A DNA stretch of 64,000 bases from Mucor racemosus (taxonomy: Eukaryota > Mucoromycota > Mucoromycetes > Mucorales > Mucoraceae): the NCBI GenBank assembly GCA_027405735.1, contig JAPEHQ010000004.1, positions 992,001 through 1,056,000 of the forward strand, read 5' to 3'. This document shows positions 23,548-34,810 of the stretch, one piece after another. The notes under the pieces were generated by a model. It was not told where the DNA came from. It made no database searches and was given only the letters and a program-made list of their open reading frames with translations. Within the stretch, counting starts at the first letter, position 1. Every line of letters starts with the position of its first letter. The translations under genes were made by a program, and so were the position numbers.

Positions 23548-24662
23548 TTACCCTGATTGTTTCCACATTTTATTCTCGAGATCAGCTCTCTGCTCAGGTT
23601 CCATATCATCACCAAAGAACTATATGACGCACATAGATTAGTTTTCTCTTTTATAATAAATAAATAAATATACGCATACACTAAGTAAAAATGCGGCAAT
23701 ACCAGCATGTCCTACTTCAACCATTGCTCTTGGTCCCCAGGTATAAATAAATTGAGGTTCCTCGGTGTCAGTATCAGGCACTTTTGATCTTTTGATATAA
23801 TTATCCTTCATGAATTCACTCATTAGTGCTTCTCTTGTATTTATATCTTCTACTCCAATAATTGATTTTTTAACATTTAGTCGATTCAAATGGCCATTCA
23901 AATCCGCTAATTGGACGCATTAGTATTTTGTGTTGTTTATAAACTAGATGTCCCTACCAGATGTCATGGATTGTCCACCAATAAATATGAGCCCCAAGAT
24001 AACATATAAAATGCCTGTTAATTGATATTCTTTGGTAGAACGTTCAATAATTTCAGGTGTACGGTATTCTTCCTTTAAGATTGAGCGTAAAATAAAGTTA
24101 CCGGAACTAGGCCCTGTTGGTTTTTTGGCGGTTTGAAATGGCGGTACTTGTTGTGTATCTTGTCCGGTTTGTTGTGTTTGTTGAGTTGAAGCAGCTCTTT
24201 GTGTTTGGCTTTGATTAGTTTTCTCTTTCATTGACGGTAATTCTATAATTTCGAAACCAAATATATTTCGAAGTCTACTCCTTGCTTTGTCTAGAACGGA
24301 AGGTAGCATTTTTTTGCAACCATCACTTAGCACTGCAGTAATATTAGAATGTCTTTCAATATCCATTTGACAAAATGCTTACGTTTGCTCAAGTCTTCAC
24401 GGCGAATAATCTTCTTTTTGTATTCACAAGACATGGCATATCTACAAATACACTTTACATTTCTTTCAATTTCCTGATATCAATGTTAATAAGAAAAAAT
24501 CAAGATTGCTTTAAATGTGATCATTGTTACTTCTGCATCCCAGTCTTGCATCATTATTGGATCCAAGGTTTTTATTCTCTGAGATGGTACTGAAGAAGAG
24601 GCTTCATATTCATCGTCAGATTCTTCCTCTAAACGAGCACGTTTTCCGTTTCTGGCTGACAT
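23548..24662 (-). CDS. NSE3: NSE3, MAGE-domain subunit of the SMC5-SMC6 complex
   Basis: Five exons, 24662..24531, 24473..24383, 24332..23958, 23906..23680 and 23619..23548, give 298 residues (yeast Nse3 303). After an acidic N terminus come the MAGE homology segments: the first winged helix with YKKKIIRREDLSK and CKKMLPSVLDKARSRLRNIF, a Gln-rich linker, then GILYVILGLIFIGGQ, and the second winged helix with FMKDNYIKRSKVP and FIYTWGPRAMVEVG. Nse3 binds Nse1 (RING) and Nse4 (kleisin) and gives the SMC5/6 complex DNA binding for recombination repair. Exon 2 was opened at the ATCAG acceptor because the alternative at TTTGTAG gives a stop. Convergent with FHIT. Confidence 0.9.
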
Positions 24663-25956
24663 TTTGTATTAGGGTGTGGAAAAGAACAAATAGCTTTCAA
24701 AAATATTTCATCAATCAAAATAACAATATGTTTCTTTAGTCACAAGTTGTGCTCTCACATCTCGCGCGCGCCACAACGCGCAACAGCATTTGACGCCCAA
24801 CCTGATTCTTTGACAAACCGCATCAATATGTGCTTCTATGTCTGATGTTATTGGCTTAAAAAAAAGCCGTTTAAAAAGTCAATTCAATTGTTACATCTCT
24901 GGATGTTATCCATGCATTATTAGGGCACGAAAAAATAACAAGAAAACTTACCTTTTTATCTAGATATATCGCTTGATATTACTAAAAATGCCCAATTACC
25001 GCTAATTTAGCGACTTTCAAGGATTTTTTCGGGCGCTTTTTATCGTTCTTTGAAGCACAAACCTAGCCAAAACTATTTCTCTGATCAGATAGATACTTGC
25101 TATATTTTTTTCTCCCAGTATTGAGGTCATAAAAAACATGGTGAAAACAGGCCTCTCAACCATGAGGTACCATAAGCAAAATTTGATAAAATTCATTAAT
25201 TCGAGTTTTTCACCTCAAAAACGAGACTTTCTAATAAGGTGTTTATAATATCAAAATAACCGGAATTGTTCAGCGCAACATATTCAAACATTTATTTAGT
25301 AGTTATATATTTGAAAATTTGAGATTTAATCCAAAAACGAGTTTTTTTTCTTTCGGGATTTACGAAATATTTATAGTCAAAACATTATGCATACTTTGCA
25401 CCATTAAATAGAGAATGCAAAGTTGTAGATAAAAGTATTAATAAGCTATGTCTACTTCATATGCTAAATTTTGCTTAAATTGACAAAAAGAGCAAAAAAA
25501 ATTCAAATTATTTTTTTTTAGGGTAGAACGTAGTGGATATACTTTATTTATTATTATTTAATGTGAAGACTTAATATACATGAAACTCCTACAATAACGT
25601 TTCATGTAGCACAACGTAAGCCATATGGGAAGAGGTTGAGAGGTCTCCACAAGTAAATTCAAATTATGAAAGAATTTGATTTCTAGAGAAAAAATCAGCC
25701 TGCCGCAAGCCGATAATTAAAACACCGCGATAGCTAGTTTTTGATCTTTTAAGGATATTTATGTATATTGCAACGATTGTAACCAAACATCCATGATTGT
25801 GAGGACATATTTTCGGATGTTCTCTATAAGGAAAAAAGTTTTTTTTTCTCTAAAATGAAGATTTGGAGCTCTCTTTTTGAGGATAATATGGATTTACTTT
25901 TTTTTTTTAGAAAAAGTCCAAACGCCATAATGAAAATCGTAAAAACATGACATATT
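24663..25956. other. Intergenic DNA, possible inverted-repeat element
   Basis: A short GC-rich patch (CTCGCGCGCGCC, about 24760) lies just upstream of NSE3 and may be promoter DNA. Further on, CCTCTCAACC near 25154 recurs inverted near 25634, bracketing about 490 bases that could be a decayed inverted-repeat transposon. No gene seen. Confidence 0.4.
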
Positions 25957-28900
25957 TTATTCTGATTTCTTTTCAAAGACAAGTCTTAACAATCTTTGTG
26001 AAATGGGAGGATTCATAGAACGAATAATTTCACGTAATTGAGTAGCGAGTTCATTTGATTTAACAAATCGAGTACGAATATGATATAGGAAATCATATAC
26101 TTGTTCAAGTGCTTGTGTGGTCCAGCCATCTTTCATATCCATGGAGGTAGTTACTTGCTTGACCATGTGCATCAATTCAATCAAGAACTAGATAAATTCA
26201 AGGAATTTAGTATAAAATCTTCCTTCCATATGAAATAATAAGACTTACTCCTGCATCACTACTATCCAATTTTTCAATACGATGAAGTGCAGGTCCAATT
26301 AAAAAGCACATGTAGAGTAATTGCACATCCGTCTTGAGTTTACCAGAATTTCGTAATTTTTGAGTATACTCTAAGAATGTTGAAAAAATATCCAAACTTG
26401 AATAGTGAACAATACTATGGAATAAGCAAAGGAAACTATTAGGTGCATTAGTGCTATAGTTATGTAAATTAAAAGTGTAATCGTTAAAGATGTAAGGGTA
26501 AATCATTGCTTTGCGTAATCGAGCACTCATTGTGTCTTTCAAAACTGCTGTAGTTGTTAGATCAGGTAATGTTTGGGTCATGGTGTATCTGCCATTGATT
26601 TTTCTGGGAATGCCACATCGAATCTAATATGTGTGAATCAGTGAATATGATTTTCAATCTACACAGAAATTGGTACTTACTAGTCGACAAGGTTCTGAGA
26701 TTTCCAGTAAATAAGGATCGTTTGCGATTAAATTATTAAGCTCTTTCAATACAGGATCTACAAATTCGTTTTGAGGCAAAAGAGGTACAATCAAACCAAT
26801 TGCGTGTAATCTCAATGCAGAAACGCCAACATGATGTGATTCCCTTAATAATGCTAAATCAAGTAATTTCTGGATGATTGTAGAAGGTGATACTGGAGTC
26901 AGCATAATTTCCAATGTGGCAATAGTAATGCCTTCAACTGCTGGACTTCCAATTTCACGGAAATGGCGTTCTGGTAGATTAGCATTTGTTCTAGGAGCAC
27001 ATTTTTGAGGGTTCAAGTCTAAGTAATATCATAATTAATCGACACATTTCTTGTGTACAATAACAAGGTGAATATAGAACTTACTTCCTGCTAATTTGTA
27101 AATCACTCTTTCGAAATAGGCAGCATTGAATACGTCTCCATTATCATCATCATTTTGTGCATATTGCCTTGCTTCAGAAAGAATAGCATATTGATCAAAA
27201 TCAATCAATCGAAGGATTCTCTTGAGGATACGAGGATCACGCAACGTCTCAGAAGAATGATAATACAATAAAATGTTGGTTACAAATGCTAATGGATTTT
27301 GTGATTGATAAAACAAATGACCATATTTGTCCAATATGTTTACCAATAAATCCGATTGAGAATATTCGATTAAACGCATAATCAAGTTTTCCATTGATGA
27401 AATGAAATCACTGACAATATTTGTAAAGTAAATTGGTAGTTTGGTTTGTTGATTTGGTAAATCCATGGAAGGGGCAAAGCTTTCAAATTCATAATATTCT
27501 GGGAATTCATGCAAATATTGCATTAATTTAGTTTGAAAGTTGTCTTCTGTCCAATGTCTATGACTAAATTCTAAAGAATCCCATTTCTGCACTCGTTTTT
27601 GAAATTCGGGTGATTCTAATAACAAATGTCGTAGATAGTTTGTTGCTTTGGTAGTTCGATCTGCGTTACCACTTCCTTTCATCAATGCAAATACGACATG
27701 GTTAAAGTTAATCCATTGATATTCCCAGATAAATGCATCCAACAAACTGTACATCTATAATGAATTTATGAATGTGAGTTATTGGGATGTATGTTTAATA
27801 ATGGACAACTTACAAATTCGGTATTACTAGGTGCATCAATTGTTAGCACAAAATCAACCATGTCAATCGTACACGTAGCCATTCTTGAAGGGGCAATCAA
27901 TAGTAACAATCTACGAACAGCAGCCATTTGGAAACATTCTGCTGAATTTCGAGTGATTGCAATAACTAAAATAGAGCATAATAAACTGGATTGGTTTTCC
28001 AAATTAGAAAAGAATTGAACAGCCAAATTTTCTGCTTCAGGCGATCCTTGTAAGAGATATGTAGTGATAGCTTTGTTTGTTGAAAGTAATTGTTGAACTT
28101 TTTGTGGTGTAACAGGTTGTCTTGGAGGTGCATTGTGATTAGAAGTTTCATAAAATGATCTAACAGCATCAGGGAAATAGCTGATTGCTTCTGGAGACCA
28201 TTCTAATCTATATTCATATAAGCTTGATAACACACGATAAATTTGATCTGTCTTGATGTCTGCCTGTCCTCGAGTTTTAATGAGTCGACTAATAGTACAT
28301 ACTGCTAAACGAGCCAGCATTTCTGATTCAGCAAACCAAATTGGTTTTTCACGATGTGGATCATCTAATGAACGTAATAATTTGACATCAATTTGCATAT
28401 GAATTACATTAACCGTGAATGATTCCAATGTTTGATAACATTGTCGATTTTCGAGATATGAAATTGAATAGCGTACGTAGTGCAATAAACCAGACGATAA
28501 TGGTGAATATTTCAAGAAACGAATAAATCGATAATTCATTAACTGTAATATTGTTTGTAGCCAACGCATAGTCTGATCAGGTAATTGTTGTTGTGATATA
28601 CCGCCTGGAGCTTCTCCTGTATGCTTCATTTTTACCATCTTATCACTTCTTCTTAATTTGTCAAAGATTTCTTTAATCATCAATTCAGCGCTAAACAAGA
28701 AAAAAGGAATTAGTCGTTCCTCATAGTAGATATATACACACATATATATATATATATAATCTTACGAGCATGGTGCACTGTAAAGTAATTTGTATACAAC
28801 ATCTATAACATTAGGTGGTACACAAGCAACAGGAGGAACACCTGAAGACTGATATCTTGGTCCCTGCTCACTATCCAACATCATCTTGTAAATAACCTGC

Positions 28901-31725
28901 AATAATCGATGCTTGGCATTAACACATAGTAAATCCAGTAATTTATAATCCAATGAACCGCCTTTAATATACGTAGTAGATGCGTGTCCAAGTGTATCAA
29001 TGTCTGCTTTAGTGGGCACAAGATACACATAAAGGGTATATGGAACAACATCTTGTCGTAATTGACTTTCCATGGCTATTTTAGTCATTTCTTGAATATC
29101 AAGATTCTTAAATAATGTGTGATTTGTTGGTACATTGCTATGATAATAACTGCTGAAATAAGCTTGAATCTGATAGCAAAGTCCAGCATGTTGTAATGAG
29201 GCTGCAATAAGCGGATGTCTTTGTTTAATATTAGAAACATCTTTAATATTGGCTTTTTGATGATTGACAGCACATTGTAATGATAAATCTCGTAATGTAA
29301 ATGCATCCTTTGATTCAGTTTGTTCTTCATTGTATAATCGTACCAATTTGTCAAATAATTTCTCATCTTGTTCAAAATCTCTTTGAATAACATCTTTGGA
29401 AACCTTTTCAATGTCTATAAATAGTGATGGTTAATCTAAATACACTCAAGTTGTAAAAATATGAAGCTTACAAAATAATTGCAACAGTAACCATGTTAAA
29501 CCATTATCTTTGGTTATATGGTCTCTTGCACTTGGCATGTAAGGCTCTCCGTTAGGTTTATATACAAGATCATAGAAATCATTCAAAATATCTTCATACG
29601 AAAAGAAACTAAATAATCATTTAGTTCAAGATCTCTTCGTATAGCATCAACACACAACTTACTCGGCAGAAACAAAGCTATACAATTGATCTGCTGTTTC
29701 CGTCATTAATTCCCATAAATCGATATTTTCTGGGATCATCATTTTAATATCTTCTCCTCGAATATTAGTTGAACTTGGGTTAAATGCTTCTGAATCCTTT
29801 TCATTCACTGCAAATACCATTAGAAAATGCTCTTTAAACACACACGTTATTAGCTTACTTTTAACATCTCCTTCCTCTCTTTTTCCAGTTCTACTAAAAT
29901 GTTGAATACATCGAATTACATCTCTTACTTTAGCTACCATAGCTTTTCGGATTAATGTAGTATCTAATCCTGTTTGAGTTAATGACATGGCCAATTGTCT
30001 AAACTCGTCCATAGATGCACGTTGAAATAACATATCACGGAAATGTGTTTCGATATTAGTTGAACTGCCTTCCTTTACAAATTCAATCTACATGCATATT
30101 GGATCAAAAAATTAGCCCATGCTGATATAAAGTATACACATGATAAAACTTACTAAATCACCCTCAAACATGTGATAGCTAGTTCTAGTTGTAAGGTCAT
30201 TATATTCATGTCGTCTACTCATTAATGAAATGAGTGGCCAAGATGCATCAGGTGGCATCATCAAGAAAGCTAAATGTCGACGTCTTTTACCTAATTCGTT
30301 AATGAATTTTTCCATAGCCCAATGTACACTCTGAGCAAAGGTACCATGTTGAAAATGGCCATATACATCAGGTAAAGCAACAATGATATCATAATGAGAA
30401 ACTGCACCGGCTCCATCTCCATTGGCACCCAAAAGTAAAAGATTGATCAATTCTTTACCCTTATTCAAACAATTGACTTGTACAGTCGTTAAATCCGCGG
30501 GTAATGTATTGATCTCTTTTAATACATGCTTAATTACATTAATAGCCATAAGTGTTGGTATACGATCTAAAAGTCGATGATCCTGTAATATAGATGTTGT
30601 CATGTAATTTAATGTCATTAACCAAATATTGTAATTGGCAATTGATGGCTGAGGTGCTGTGGTATTAGGTGTCATAGAAGCATTCAAGAAATGACCATAT
30701 AATTCGGGAAACTACGGATTGGCTTAGCATTTATAACATGATTTACACATAAATCACTTACAGAATAAACAACATCATAGTAAGAAATAGTGCCTATACC
30801 AATAAACTTTTTAGATATCTTTAATTCTTCTGTCGCTGCGTTGTCTCGTATTAAAAATAGATCTAATAACTCTTTTCCGACTGTAAAGCACTTTTCTTGT
30901 ATACTTGACATATCATTATAAGGTAATCGTGTTATTTCCAACAAAATGTGTTTAATTACACTTAAAATAACTGGAGTTGTAACACCAGCATGATAAATGT
31001 ACTGCTGTGGAGCACTTCTTAAACAAGAAAGCATAAATTGAATTGTGATGATCCAAATAGCCGGTTGTTGTGTTGATAGTGTTAATGTCATGTCTTCTAC
31101 AAGTGAGCCCAAAGGAAATCCTATTTTAGCTGTCGCAGTGGGTATGATGGGTATCACTTTAAGTACGTGATGTAAAAATGCAATGAGCCGAGATGTCTTT
31201 TCAAAGGTCAAAGGCGGCTCTCGATATTTCAACATGATAACTTTTAATTGTTCATTCTATTTATTTTGATTAGTTGTAATCCATGACTATATATCTATAT
31301 TAAAATTTTGCTTACTACGCTACCACCACCAATCTGACATGCTCTAACAAAATCTTGCGAAAGAGCTTCATAATCTAGACGATTACTACTTAAACTTGTA
31401 TATTGATGATTGATAACACTGTTGTCATAATTGGCATCTAAATATGATGTTTCAGGATGAAGTAATGAAATTCTGCGTCTTTTAGATGGATTTCTATCAA
31501 ATAATCTAATGAAAAAGATATAAATATCGACAGAATATCTACTGTTCTACATAACTAACCCGTAAAAAGTTTGAGTTTTCTCTGTTGTAGCATGCTGCCA
31601 ATCCTGTAAATAAACATTTATCAATTATCGCACAAGTTTATGCATGTATATATGCTTACAGTTGTTTGTTGAACATCTTGAATATCAGCAAATAACCGAG
31701 AAATCACTGTTCGAAGAGATTCCAT
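25957..31725 (-). CDS. MED23: MED23 (Sur2), tail-associated subunit of the Mediator complex
   Basis: Fourteen exons splice in frame to 1,667 residues: 31725..31660, 31603..31560, 31505..31316, 31256..30762, 30711..30154, 30087..29859, 29807..29663, 29608..29472, 29414..28766, 28690..27814, 27754..27085, 27018..26681, 26623..26249 and 26187..25957. The C-terminal third follows human MED23 (1,368 aa) closely: LLDAFIWEYQWINFNHVVFA, LPIYFTNIVSDFISSMENL, NILLYYHSSETLRDPRILKR, TDVQLLYMCFLIGPALHRIE and VYDFLYHIRTRFV. It carries signals from activators to RNA polymerase II. S. cerevisiae and S. pombe lack it. The extra length comes partly from an N-terminal tandem duplication: exons 4 and 5 each carry a VIKHxLxEIxxLP ... 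GKELxxLxL ... YDxVxxxPxxYGHF unit, where human MED23 appears to have one. All introns are 45-75 nt; one holds a TA/TG microsatellite. Confidence 0.9.
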
Positions 31726-32344
31726 TATTTGTATCAAAAGTAAAAGAGCAAGACACCTAATACCTCAATCGCCCGTGTCTTCACATAATAAATCGCAGTT
31801 TGCCTAATTTAATCCACGCTGGTTACTTTAAAACCGTGTTTTCGTTGTGTATCCATCGCTAAAAATAAACAAAAGATGGCATTACTTTTGTATATCACCT
31901 ACCACCTACTGCCGGCAAAAACAGTCTATAAATCTGCATCTTGTAATGAATTATTTTAATATAGGTCTATTGTATTACACAATTCATATTACTCTGAAAC
32001 CGTATCCCATATAATATTTAAATTTGTTGCCTTATTGTTTTGAAGTGGTATTGATCGATATGAATTATTTTTCGTGATGATATTCTTTTGAGGAATGACA
32101 AACAAAAACAGACAAACTCTTGCATACTGTTATTAGCTTGAATGTATGTATATTATATGTTCATTTCATTTTGTTGCAAATGCAAAGTATATACAAAATT
32201 AAATACACATCTAAGCCTTGTAGTAAATAATACAAACGATAAATGTCTGCAAATTTCAATATGCTCAAAGCCTTAAGGGGTATTTCTTTTTTGTATGTAA
32301 CTTACGTTTATATGTATACCCATATGAATGAAGTTGAATTTTGA
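31726..32344. other. MED23 upstream region
   Basis: No gene. The first 150 bases upstream of the MED23 start contain the sequence ACCTACTGCCGGC and are the likely promoter. Confidence 0.45.
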
Positions 32345-33890
32345 AAAAGCTAATTTTCAAAAATTTCCAATCTTCAAAATTGAAGCGTTTCCCTTTTTCT
32401 ATAATAAACCCGTACCAAATACTTTTCAAGATATACCTTGGGCACTGAAAAATAAATATAAGCTGGTCGCATTATGTTACCTGTTTCTGAAAAATGACTT
32501 AAACCTTACAAAAGACTCCAAAACCAGTGAAGTTTGCTGCTTGTCTCCTAAAAAAAGGCTTTGACTTTCATTGCTACCCAACTTTTTTTCTTACTAAATA
32601 ACATTGCAATAAAATTATAAGCTGATGTAACTGAGATGTTCAGGTTTAATCTGAAAACAAGTTTTCTGAAATATCTTATTTCTAGCAATTGGTATAATCT
32701 TTTTAGTGTTAACGTTTCAAATTTTTAGACGTATTTCACTACTAAGAATTAAACCTTTGAGCTTAAATATCTCTACGGAGTATTAAGCTATACTAACGCT
32801 TTCTAATAATGAAATTTACTTGTTTTAAAATGCTCTATAACATATTTCAGTATGAAAAAATCCTGAGCATTTTTCTTTTTTTTTCTTTTTTTTTGGACAT
32901 TTTTTTGACATTTTGTAGTAGATTTCAAAATATTGGTTAAATTGAGCAGTATGTTGTTTACACTCATTTCATCAACTACGTTGAGCTCTCTCGGACCCAA
33001 TTTAGTTTCTTCCAAAATATTGATCTTTCGTGGAGATATCCTCAAAAACGTGTGTAAAGAGATACCTTCATTTCTAGCTTCAATTTTTCCCCTGTATACC
33101 CTTATCCCAAATTCTGAATTTCAAAAAAATTTAGACAAAAATCTTGTTTTCTCTACGAAAAATGCAGCTAGAAAGTTCAACAATGGCTCAATCAGTAGAT
33201 AATACTGTGGTGCATTATTTCCATTACTTTAATTTAAATTATGCTTGTAAAAGTGTTCTGTAACTTCAAAAAACTTTAAACTTTCAATCGCGTTTTACGC
33301 AAATTTAAGGTACAGCATTTTTCTGAATTTTATTTAGGTGGATGCAGAATTCAAAACTGTACAAAAATTATTTAATAAGCTAATTAAACTTTCCTTGCAG
33401 TTCATGAACCATTCAACGATTTTATTTTATTTTTTAAAAAAAAATTGTTTTATTAATTGCTCTGTGTACAATTGGAGTAGGAGATCTAGTTGAAGAGGCG
33501 GGCGCAATGAAAATTTCATTATTATACAAAATAGGAAAGGCAATAATGTTTAGAAAGGAAAAGGTAAGGAAAAGAAAAATTAACTGACATACTAAGGAAA
33601 AGAAGGAAAAAAAACCGAAATAGAATCACAAATGGCAAGAACCAGGTAAGGGTTTTACAGGATGTTATGGCATTGATCCTCCTCAATCATTTGATGAATG
33701 GAGAGTCAAATGGTAGCCAAGCGATTTTGTTTTTTGAAACATTTTCAATCATTTTTTCAAATAAATTTTGGATTCCCGTTACTATGGGCTTTAAACTATG
33801 ATATGGACTATTATTTTGATTATCTCGGCAAAAAATTAGCACTTTTCGCTACAACAAAAAATACAGAATGGCTTTGAGCTAGATCTTCTA
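32345..33890 (-). repeat. Dispersed 1.2 kb repeat, copy B (interrupted)
   Basis: Inverted relative to copies A and C. It runs from a CTTCAAAATTGAAGCG landmark to the TATCTTGTGAATAC landmark that also marks copy D. A foreign stretch of about 290 bases at 33436..33722 breaks it. The conserved region around CCACGAAAGATCAATATTTT (minus strand) is present with an 80-codon open frame (minus strand, 32803..33045). Confidence 0.85.
33436..33722. mobile_element. Unclassified insertion inside repeat copy B
   Basis: Copies A, C and D read continuously through this point, while copy B carries about 290 extra bases. Imperfect copies of a CGATTTTRTTTT-like site stand on both sides (near 33418-33435 and 33720-33735), which may be a target duplication of 12-15 bases. 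The insert has a purine-rich middle (GGAAAAGGTAAGGAAAAG) and no open frame. A SINE or other short non-coding element is possible, and the class is unknown. Confidence 0.45.
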
Positions 33891-34188
33891 TCTTGTGAAT
33901 ACAAAAAATTGATACCTTGTTCCGTCCACAAGTTTGTGCGCACATTTTGGTTAGGATCATGGCCAATTTGATATGATAAGCTCTATATTTGCATTTTGCT
34001 GTAAAGCTCAGTTTATATTTTATGTAGTGAGGAATGTGGAACTACAGTAGTGTGTGTCACCTAGACTTGATTGGATGATATATATATAAATAGACTTATT
34101 TTCTCAAGGAATATGAATTGAAATGACCTCCCGTTGCAATGGCAGGTACTTCTAGCGCTGATCCACAGAATTGTAAAAGGTTTAGCCT
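33891..34188. other. Spacer between repeats
   Basis: About 300 bases without a gene. A CTCCCGTTGCAATGGCAGG stretch stands out in GC content, but nothing more can be said. Confidence 0.4.
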
Positions 34189-34532
34189 TGTCGTATATTT
34201 TCAGGTTTGATGAATAATACTTAAAAAAGAATACAATTAAAAGAGAATAAGTAATGATCAGTTCTTCAACAACTGTATAATATAAACAAGATATCGTTTA
34301 TTTAGATATAAAAGTACGGCCTTTTAAACTGATTTGACATTGAGATCTTGAGATGTAATTTAAGGCACTATTGAACCATTAGATCTGTTTGATAGCAATC
34401 TATTATGGATTGAAATAGATCTATCATAATTTAACCGTTCTTGCAGAGTGATTTATCAAAATATGTTTAGGTTAAATAAAATTAGAAATTTAATCAAGTA
34501 AAGAGATATCGTTTATTGGAATGAAATTAATA

Positions 34533-34787
34533 GAGGAATATTTCTAATATTATATATAAATATTAAATGTTAGGTGAGATATTTCGCAAGCTTCAAGAAC
34601 CTCATAATTTTTTTTTCTTTAAAAAAATCAATTAAAAAAAGCATGACTAAGTATCCTGGAAACTTAATCATTAGGGATTACTATTTTAATTGTTTTATAT
34701 GATTCTAATTTATAATATATTATTAATTTCTAATTTTCTTTTATTTTATGTTGTAATATTCAATCTGTGTGATTGTACATGTTTCTC
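34533..34787 (+). repeat. Left terminal direct repeat of the DDE-chromodomain element
   Basis: It is identical to 36403..36658 except for one missing T near 34550. It starts GAGGAATATTTC and ends CATGTTTCTC, so it has the same ends as the whole element. The transposase stop codon lies 24 bases beyond it. Confidence 0.92.
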
Positions 34788-34810
34788 ATGATAATTATCA
34801 TTACTTCATA

